A stretch of 10,130 bases of DNA, taken from contig JAYYZW010000131.1 in the NCBI GenBank assembly GCA_036339995.1, positions 1-10,130 of the forward strand. Direction: 5' to 3'. Source of the DNA: JAYYZW01 sp036339995. Its GTDB lineage: Bacteria; Pseudomonadota; Gammaproteobacteria; Ga0077536. This document shows positions 6,303 through 10,130 of the stretch, piece after piece. A program made the translations under genes and the position numbers. Below the pieces are notes generated by a model that did not search any database, was not told where the DNA came from, and worked only from the letters and a program-made list of their open reading frames with translations. The stretch's first letter is position 1; each line of letters starts with the position of its first letter.

Positions 6303-7004
6303 TCATCTAGTACTTCCCCAGCGATTCCAATAAGTCATCTCGCTTGCCGGAAAACGCTGCGCCGGACGCAGGTCCCCACCAGTCAGCCATGCCACCGGTA
6401 ACAACACGGCCTGTGTGTAGTGCGCGGGTATCCCGAGCAATTCGCCGATTTCCTTCTCATACATGAGCGTGAATGTCGTCCAGGCCGATGCCACCCCACG
6501 CGCGCGTAATGCCAGCATCAGGGACCATGCGGCAGGAAGAATCGAACCCCACATCGATGCCTGGGTAAACACGTCTTCGTGGTCGAACCGCCCTTCTATG
6601 CAGGGAATAATGTGGACCGGTACGCGAGCCATGTTTTCGATCAAGTACACGGCTGATTTGACGACCCTGTCCATGCGCTGCTGCCGGATGTCGTCGACCT
6701 CGTATTCCTGTGCGACACTCACTCCGGTACGCGCCAAACCCGTGTCCCCGGCCAGGTACCGCTCGGAACCTTTCCGGTAGTATCCCGCAATCTGTGCCCG
6801 CAAATCCGCGTCGGTCACGACCATGAATCGCCAGGTTTGCGAATTCGCGCCGGTGGGCGCCTGCAGTGCGACCTCGATCGCCGCCTCGATCAATGCATCC
6901 GGAACCGGATTTTCGAGATCGAGACGCAGCCTCACGCTGCGCGTCGTACGCATTACCCGATCGACATCGGCAAGCTTGATCCCGTCCGTAGATTCATTTG
7001 CCAT
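6303..7004 (-). CDS. Nitroreductase family FMN-dependent oxidoreductase
   Basis: The 233-residue protein belongs to the nitroreductase fold, dimeric FMN enzymes using NAD(P)H. The N-terminal FMN phosphate-binding region TTRSVRLR (20-27), the APTGANSQTWRF block (49-60) and the PAAWSLMLALRARGVASAW helix and loop (157-175) are visible. Residues 125-152 form the usual variable lid. The frame stays open upstream to 7232, but the ATG at 7004 is preceded by GGGGGTG and begins the family homology, whereas the extension is arginine- and serine-rich and unrelated. The hydratase follows on the same strand. Substrates in the family include nitroaromatics, quinones, flavins and enones. The neighbouring crotonase suggests catabolism of a CoA-linked or aromatic compound, which is inference only. 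Confidence 0.87.
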   Translation of the reverse strand: MANESTDGIKLADVDRVMRTTRSVRLRLDLENPVPDALIEAAIEVALQAPTGANSQTWRFMVVTDADLRAQIAGYYRKGSERYLAGDTGLARTGVSVAQEYEVDDIRQQRMDRVVKSAVYLIENMARVPVHIIPCIEGRFDHEDVFTQASMWGSILPAAWSLMLALRARGVASAWTTFTLMYEKEIGELLGIPAHYTQAVLLPVAWLTGGDLRPAQRFPASEMTYWNRWGSTR

Positions 7005-7114
7005 AACACCCCCTATTCGATTTGTCTGCACTGCACGACGCCGGAACGCTGCGCCCTCGTATAGTAAGCGGCGGCCTGACGCCCTGCTCGCGACCGAGGA
7101 GTCTACTCTGCGGA

Positions 7115-7146
7115 CCGTCGCGACGGAAACTTTAATTTCGCGACGG
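7115..7146. promoter_or_regulatory. Inverted repeat upstream of the nitroreductase gene, possible operator
   Basis: CCGTCGCGA (7115-7123) and TCGCGACGG (7138-7146) form a perfect 9-bp inverted repeat with a 14-bp A/T-rich spacer. It sits 111 bp before the nitroreductase ATG within a 224-bp non-coding gap. The first arm extends into the self-palindrome CGTCGCGACG. Dyads of this size in front of nitroreductase or reductase genes are often repressor sites, but no regulator gene is nearby, so the role is a guess. Confidence 0.35.
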
Positions 7147-7228
7147 CTTTGCCTGCGATTTCGGTGGAATGAACGTCCGCGTAACGCGCCGCTCAAAACT
7201 GCTGCGAGATCGAGTAGCCCCGGTGTAC

Positions 7229-7738
7229 TCAACCCGCGTCGGCGGGAGCGAGACGAATGGACACGTGCGGCGCGTCGTGCAAAAAGATGTCGATTCGCAA
7301 CTCATTTGCACGCAGTTCCAACTTCACGGTGAGGTGGTCCAGATCCCGTCCGCGAAAAAACGCGCCGACCGATGAGACCTCCTCGGTATACAGCCAGGTC
7401 GGATTCGTGTTACCGCGAAACGTCGAGAGAAACCGCAGCCGCATCTGTCCGGCCACCATGAAGAACCTCCAGTGATGCAGTGCCGCACCGGGATTGGCGG
7501 TACCTGCAACGGCGCCGCTTTCGATTCGCGCAAACGTGATGTCGTAGGGAACCGACCCCACAGGCGTGCGAACGGCTTGTCCCTTCCAGGATCCGATCAA
7601 GTTCTGCAGAAAAATGCCTTCGGGCGACCGATCGACAGCAAACGATGAACCCCAAATCGCACATATCACGACCGCTAGAATCGCCACGCCCGCGGATCTC
7701 CGGCAGTTCGTCGTAAGACGCTTTAATTCGACCCTCAT
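7229..7738 (-). CDS. Hypothetical secreted protein with N-terminal signal peptide
   Basis: I do not recognise this 169-residue protein. Residues 1-35 look like a signal peptide: basic RVELKRLTTNCRR, a hydrophobic AGVAILAVVICAIWG core and a probable cleavage after SSFA at 34. The mature part begins with a conserved-looking LQNLIGSWKGQAVRTPVGSVPYDITF (44-69) and continues as alternating hydrophobic strands with several aromatics (HHWRFF, PTWLY). This is the profile of a small lipocalin-like or other beta-barrel domain, where GSW near the first strand is common. That fold suggestion is inference. No cysteines remain after the signal. No good Shine-Dalgarno precedes the ATG at 7738. It is 224 bp upstream of the nitroreductase on the same strand and divergent from napG. 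Confidence 0.65.
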   Translation of the reverse strand: MRVELKRLTTNCRRSAGVAILAVVICAIWGSSFAVDRSPEGIFLQNLIGSWKGQAVRTPVGSVPYDITFARIESGAVAGTANPGAALHHWRFFMVAGQMRLRFLSTFRGNTNPTWLYTEEVSSVGAFFRGRDLDHLTVKLELRANELRIDIFLHDAPHVSIRLAPADAG

Positions 7739-7954
7739 GAATGTGTTTCAAATAAGCGAGCGTCCTATAGATCGGCAACATATTACGTTAACCGCAAACC
7801 TTCCGGTCCTTGGGGCGCCACACGCTAATACCATGTATAGACAACGGGTTTAACAAAGCTAATTGAATGACGATCACGGGCTTCGGAACTCGTCAATTAC
7901 TCATTTCGCTGAAATCTGGCTCAACGCGCGCAGACATGTGCTAGGGTTAAACTC
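7739..7954. other. Divergent regulatory region between the secreted-protein gene and napG
   Basis: The 216-bp gap separates divergently read genes and must hold promoters for both. I see no convincing sigma-70 pair and no correctly spaced FNR site. The best candidate for napG is a sigma-54-like element at 7916-7932 (listed separately). The leader from there to the napG ATG is short. Confidence 0.4.
7916..7932 (+). promoter_or_regulatory. Weak sigma-54-like -24/-12 element ahead of napG
   Basis: CTGGCTC followed, at the correct distance, by GCGCA keeps the invariant GG (7918-7919) and GC (7930-7931) of sigma-54 promoters. It lacks the TT before GC and has T instead of A in TGGCAC. The predicted start would be about 12 bp before the ATG. 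One such match in several kilobases is expected by chance, so this is tentative. Confidence 0.18.
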
Positions 7955-8629
7955 ATGACGAGCGACGATACGGGAAGAATGCCGAAGTATTCGGAAGACC
8001 GCCGCCTGTTCATGACCCGCTCGATTCAGGCAGCGGGTTCCGTCAGCCTGGTCGGCTTCCTGCTCGGTGCTTATAACAAGCAGGTTGAAGCGAACCCGGC
8101 CGCCGCCATCCGCCCGCCGGGCGCCATCGACGAAGAGGAGTTCCTGGGCGCTTGTGTGCGCTGCGGCTTGTGCGTACGCGCTTGTCCCTACGATACACTC
8201 CGTCTTGCGCGCTTCGGTGAACCCCTCGCCACCGGCACGCCTTATTTCGTCGCGCGCGACATTCCGTGCGAGATGTGTGAAGACATTCCCTGTACCGCGG
8301 CCTGCCCGACGGATGCCCTGAGCAAAGATCTAACCGACATCCGCGATGCCGATATGGGGGTGGCTGTCGTAACCGGTACGGACACCTGTTTCAGCATCAC
8401 CGGCATCGGCCACTGCCAGGCCTGCTACCTCGCCTGCCCGATCAGAGACGAGGCCATCACCATGGAAATAAAGCAGGAGGACGGCCGCATCTTTTTCGAG
8501 CCCACGGTGCACCGTCAACACTGCACGGGCTGCGGCAAATGTGAAAAAGACTGCATCCTGCCCGAAGCTGCTATCAAAATCCTGCCGCGCGATCTGATCC
8601 GGCATGACGTGGGTCTCGACATCGCCTGA
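7955..8629 (+). CDS. napG: NapG, ferredoxin-type quinol dehydrogenase component of periplasmic nitrate reduction
   Basis: The 224-residue protein is the periplasmic 4x[4Fe-4S] protein that, with membrane NapH, passes electrons from quinol toward NapC/NapB/NapA. Four cysteine clusters are complete: C67-C70-C73-C77, C105-C108-C113-C117, C145-C154-C157-C161 and C190-C193-C196-C200. EDRRLFM (14-20) followed by a hydrophobic stretch (24-40) is a Tat twin-arginine leader. Segments such as RPPGAIDEEEF, ACPYDTL and GTPYFVARDIPCEMCEDIPC are almost those of E. coli NapG (231 residues); the C-terminus here is shorter. AGGG precedes the ATG at 7955; a second ATG at 7979, nearer the Tat motif, is an alternative. 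The MauM paralogue is unlikely given the napH neighbour. No napF, napD or napA lies upstream: the preceding gene is divergent and unrelated. Confidence 0.95.
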   Translation: MTSDDTGRMPKYSEDRRLFMTRSIQAAGSVSLVGFLLGAYNKQVEANPAAAIRPPGAIDEEEFLGACVRCGLCVRACPYDTLRLARFGEPLATGTPYFVARDIPCEMCEDIPCTAACPTDALSKDLTDIRDADMGVAVVTGTDTCFSITGIGHCQACYLACPIRDEAITMEIKQEDGRIFFEPTVHRQHCTGCGKCEKDCILPEAAIKILPRDLIRHDVGLDIA

Positions 8630-8648
8630 TAAGAACACTTGGCCGGAG

Positions 8649-9527
8649 ATGTCTGCGCACCCCCCAGTGCGGCAAAGCCCGCGCGGCTTCTGGCACCGTC
8701 ACCGCTGGTTGATCCTGCGCCGCCTGAGCCAATTCACGATCCTCGGTTTGTTTCTGCTTGGGCCCTGGTTCGACATCTGGTGGGTCAAGGGCAATCTGGC
8801 GTCCAGCCATTGGTTCGACACCATTCCCTTGAGCGACCCTTATATCACCCTGCAGTCCTTCTCCGCGTCGGGTTTTGTCGCGCAAACGGCGCTGCTGGGG
8901 TCGGCGATCGTTTTTGTCGGGTACTGGCTGATCGGCGGCCGTGTTTACTGCTCATGGGTCTGCCCGGTCAACGTAATCACAGATGTCGCTTACTGGTGCC
9001 GCGAACGGCTGCATATTCCGCCCGGCTGGCGTCCGGCGCGGTCGCTGCGGCTCTGGTTGCTGGGCATGACGGTGATCGCCTCGGCCCTGACTGGCAGCAT
9101 CGTTTGGGAACTGGTCAATCCGGTGACCATGGTGCAACGCGCGCTGGTGTTCGGGATGGGTATGAGCTGGGCCATCGTATTCGCCGTATTTGTGTTCGAC
9201 CTCATCGTCAGCCGCCGCGGCTGGTGCGGTCATCTGTGTCCGGTCGGGGCCTTTTACGGCCTCCTCGCTACCAGCTCGCCCGTGCGGGTGTCGGCGACGG
9301 AACGCGAAGCGTGTACCGATTGCGGTGACTGTTTCGACGTCTGCCCGGAACCCCACGTCATCACGCCCGCGCTGCGCGGCACTGGTCGGGAAACGCGCTT
9401 GATTCTGTCCGGCGATTGCACCAACTGCGGCCGCTGCATCGACGTCTGCGACGACCGAGTCTTCACCATTGCGTGGAAGCCGCGAGCCAAACGGCGCGAA
9501 GGCGAACGGCAGGTCGATGTCGAATAA
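8649..9527 (+). CDS. napH: NapH, membrane quinol dehydrogenase component of periplasmic nitrate reduction
   Basis: From the ATG at 8649 the protein has 292 residues, close to E. coli NapH (287). It is an inner-membrane quinol oxidase partner of NapG. After HRHRWLILRRLSQF come about four membrane segments (near residues 26-42, 78-96, 134-156 and 170-187). Two cytoplasmic CxxxCP motifs follow family pattern, CSWVCP (101-106) and CGHLCP (193-198). A C-terminal ferredoxin domain carries two [4Fe-4S] motifs, C222-C225-C228-C232 and C257-C260-C263-C267. An in-frame ATG at 8604 would overlap napG and add 15 residues unlike the family; 8649 is 19 bp after the napG stop with GGAG just before it. The partner genes that normally follow (napB, napC) are absent: two bases after the stop the sequence is IS-derived. 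Confidence 0.93.
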   Translation: MSAHPPVRQSPRGFWHRHRWLILRRLSQFTILGLFLLGPWFDIWWVKGNLASSHWFDTIPLSDPYITLQSFSASGFVAQTALLGSAIVFVGYWLIGGRVYCSWVCPVNVITDVAYWCRERLHIPPGWRPARSLRLWLLGMTVIASALTGSIVWELVNPVTMVQRALVFGMGMSWAIVFAVFVFDLIVSRRGWCGHLCPVGAFYGLLATSSPVRVSATEREACTDCGDCFDVCPEPHVITPALRGTGRETRLILSGDCTNCGRCIDVCDDRVFTIAWKPRAKRREGERQVDVE

Positions 9528-9529
9528 AG

Positions 9530-9982
9530 GACTCGATTTTAAAACTGATGGTGGTGATTGATGAGTTCACGCGTGAGTGACTTGCTATCCATGTTGCCCG
9601 ACGTATTCGGGCCGGCGATGCGCTTGAGGTCTTTGCCGACCTCATGACCCGGCACGGGATTCCTGAACACATCCGCTCCGATAATGGTCCGGAGATGGTG
9701 GCTAAAGTCCTGCGGCGGTGGTTGAAGCGATTGGGCACCGAGACGATTTACATCACACCAGAGAGCACGTGGGAGAACGGCTACTGTGAGTCGTTTAACG
9801 GCAAACTTCGGGACGAATTACTGAATGGGGAAATCTTCTACACGCTGAAAGAAGCCCAGGTCGTCATCGAATCCTGGCGCCGCTACTACAACACGGTACG
9901 ACCGCACAGTGCACTCGGATACCGACCTCCGGCACCGGAAACCAGAGACAACAACCTAGCAACGACAGGAAAGGCCGCTTAG
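9530..9982 (+). pseudogene. IS3-family transposase orfB, 5'-truncated and interrupted by a stop codon
   Basis: The frame reads KLMVVIDEFTRE, then TGA at 9578-9580 where the family has Cys (TRECLAI), then continues LAIHVARRIRAGDALEVFADLM through to a TAG at 9980-9982. The rve integrase core retains the second catalytic Asp in RSDNGPE and the Glu in ENGYCESFNGKLRDE, and the C-terminal YNTVRPHSALGYRPPAPET is typical. The N-terminal part, including the first catalytic Asp and all of orfA, is missing: IS sequence starts immediately after the napH stop. An ATG at 9644 leaves 112 codons but no complete DDE triad, so the element is dead. Confidence 0.88.
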
Positions 9983-10021
9983 ACTCACTCTCAAACTGGA
10001 CCAGTTTTTACGGGCAGATCA
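9974..10021 (+). repeat. IS3 right end, copy 2 (direct repeat with 4059-4106)
   Basis: It is identical to 4059-4106 except at positions 9986 and 10018. It includes the last codon and stop of orfB and the terminal inverted repeat. Confidence 0.85.
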
Positions 10022-10130
10022 AGTCAGGGACTTCAGATTCACGCACTAGCTCCGCGATGATCTGCTGCTGAACCAATAGGCGCTCATTTTGCCTTTACCT
10101 GTTCAAGCGTCGTCGCCACCTGCGCCGACT
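10022..10130 (-). pseudogene. Possible minus-strand coding remnant ending at the IS
   Basis: On the minus strand, 10129-10082 reads SAQVATTLEQVKAK then TGA. A second frame, one base shifted, then reads NERLLVQQQIIAELVRESEVPD into the IS end. Removing one A from the AAAA run before the TGA would join them into one amphipathic, helix-like sequence, as expected for a frameshifted and IS-truncated gene. The fragment is too short to identify, and non-coding DNA is a fair alternative. Confidence 0.25.

Larger units (their letters stand above)
9530..10021 (+). mobile_element. IS3-family element, right-hand fragment
   Basis: This contains the 3' part of orfB plus the right terminal repeat ending at 10021 (AGATCA, one change from AGGTCA at the other copy). 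The left half is deleted, and the join to napH at 9528-9530 is abrupt. It has the same orientation as the remnant at 3878-4106 and belongs to the same IS or a very close relative. Because the left end is lost, the deletion probably also removed whatever followed napH. Confidence 0.85.

Noticed and set aside
7005..7232. N-terminal extension of the nitroreductase frame to 7232
   Set aside because: The 76 extra residues are low-complexity and basic, overlap the inverted repeat region and precede a good ribosome site plus ATG at 7004.
7863..7876. FNR-like site TTGA...ATCA upstream of napG
   Set aside because: The half-sites are separated by 6 rather than 5 bases and the outer bases do not match, so it does not fit the consensus.
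8604..8648. napH start at 8604 overlapping napG
   Set aside because: The extra 15 residues do not match NapH proteins, and the predicted length fits better from 8649.
1..10130. CRISPR arrays, tRNA or rRNA genes, toxin-antitoxin pairs, biosynthetic or defence clusters
   Set aside because: No regularly spaced repeats, no RNA gene signatures and no protein families of these kinds are visible on either strand.

Overview
The window looks like an accessory, catabolism-oriented stretch of a proteobacterial chromosome. The genus cannot be told from the sequence. Three things point to Proteobacteria: a NapG/NapH pair very like the enterobacterial one, a DUF3750 protein, and a palindromic intergenic repeat of the GGGGACAG...CTGTCCCC type. 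IS3-family debris lies at both edges and in the middle, so neighbouring blocks need not share an evolutionary history.

Block 1 (1-3877). The window opens inside a degenerate IS3-type left end (1-39, minus orientation). Two tightly spaced plus-strand genes follow, encoding the alpha and beta subunits of an acetoin/pyruvate-dehydrogenase-type E1 enzyme (113-1084, 1097-2101). No E2 or E3 gene is present. A 314-bp gene-free interval with two small hairpins separates them from a convergent NtaA/SnaA/DszA-type flavin-dependent monooxygenase (2416-3822, minus). A second IS left end begins at 3878. It matches the first in inverted orientation at 32 of 39 positions, so the block is bracketed by outward-facing IS ends.

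Block 2 (3878-4412). A 229-bp internally deleted IS3 copy keeps both ends and the first codons of orfA. It abuts a beheaded intradiol ring-cleavage dioxygenase gene, whose stop codon is the terminal TGA of the IS. The rest of that gene is not in the window.

Block 3 (4413-7738). A membrane-anchored or exported DUF3750 protein (4577-5326, plus) is convergent with a minus-strand run of three genes: a secreted protein of unknown function, a nitroreductase and a crotonase-fold enoyl-CoA hydratase. A strong 66-bp palindrome sits in the convergent gap.

Block 4 (7739-10130). napG and napH encode the iron-sulfur quinol-oxidation branch that feeds periplasmic nitrate reductase. They stand without napA, napB, napC, napD or napF. 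Immediately after the napH stop comes a 5'-truncated IS3 orfB with an internal TGA, ending in an IS right end. That end matches the right end at 4106 at 46 of 48 positions. The last 109 bp hold only uncertain minus-strand coding remnants.

Several genes fit breakdown of organic or aromatic compounds (dioxygenase fragment, nitroreductase, LLM monooxygenase, hydratase, acetoin-type E1), but no complete pathway is visible. I found no convincing new defence or biosynthetic system. The most unusual material is the IS-mediated rearrangement, plus two 'orphan' modules: E1 alpha/beta without E2, and NapGH without NapA.
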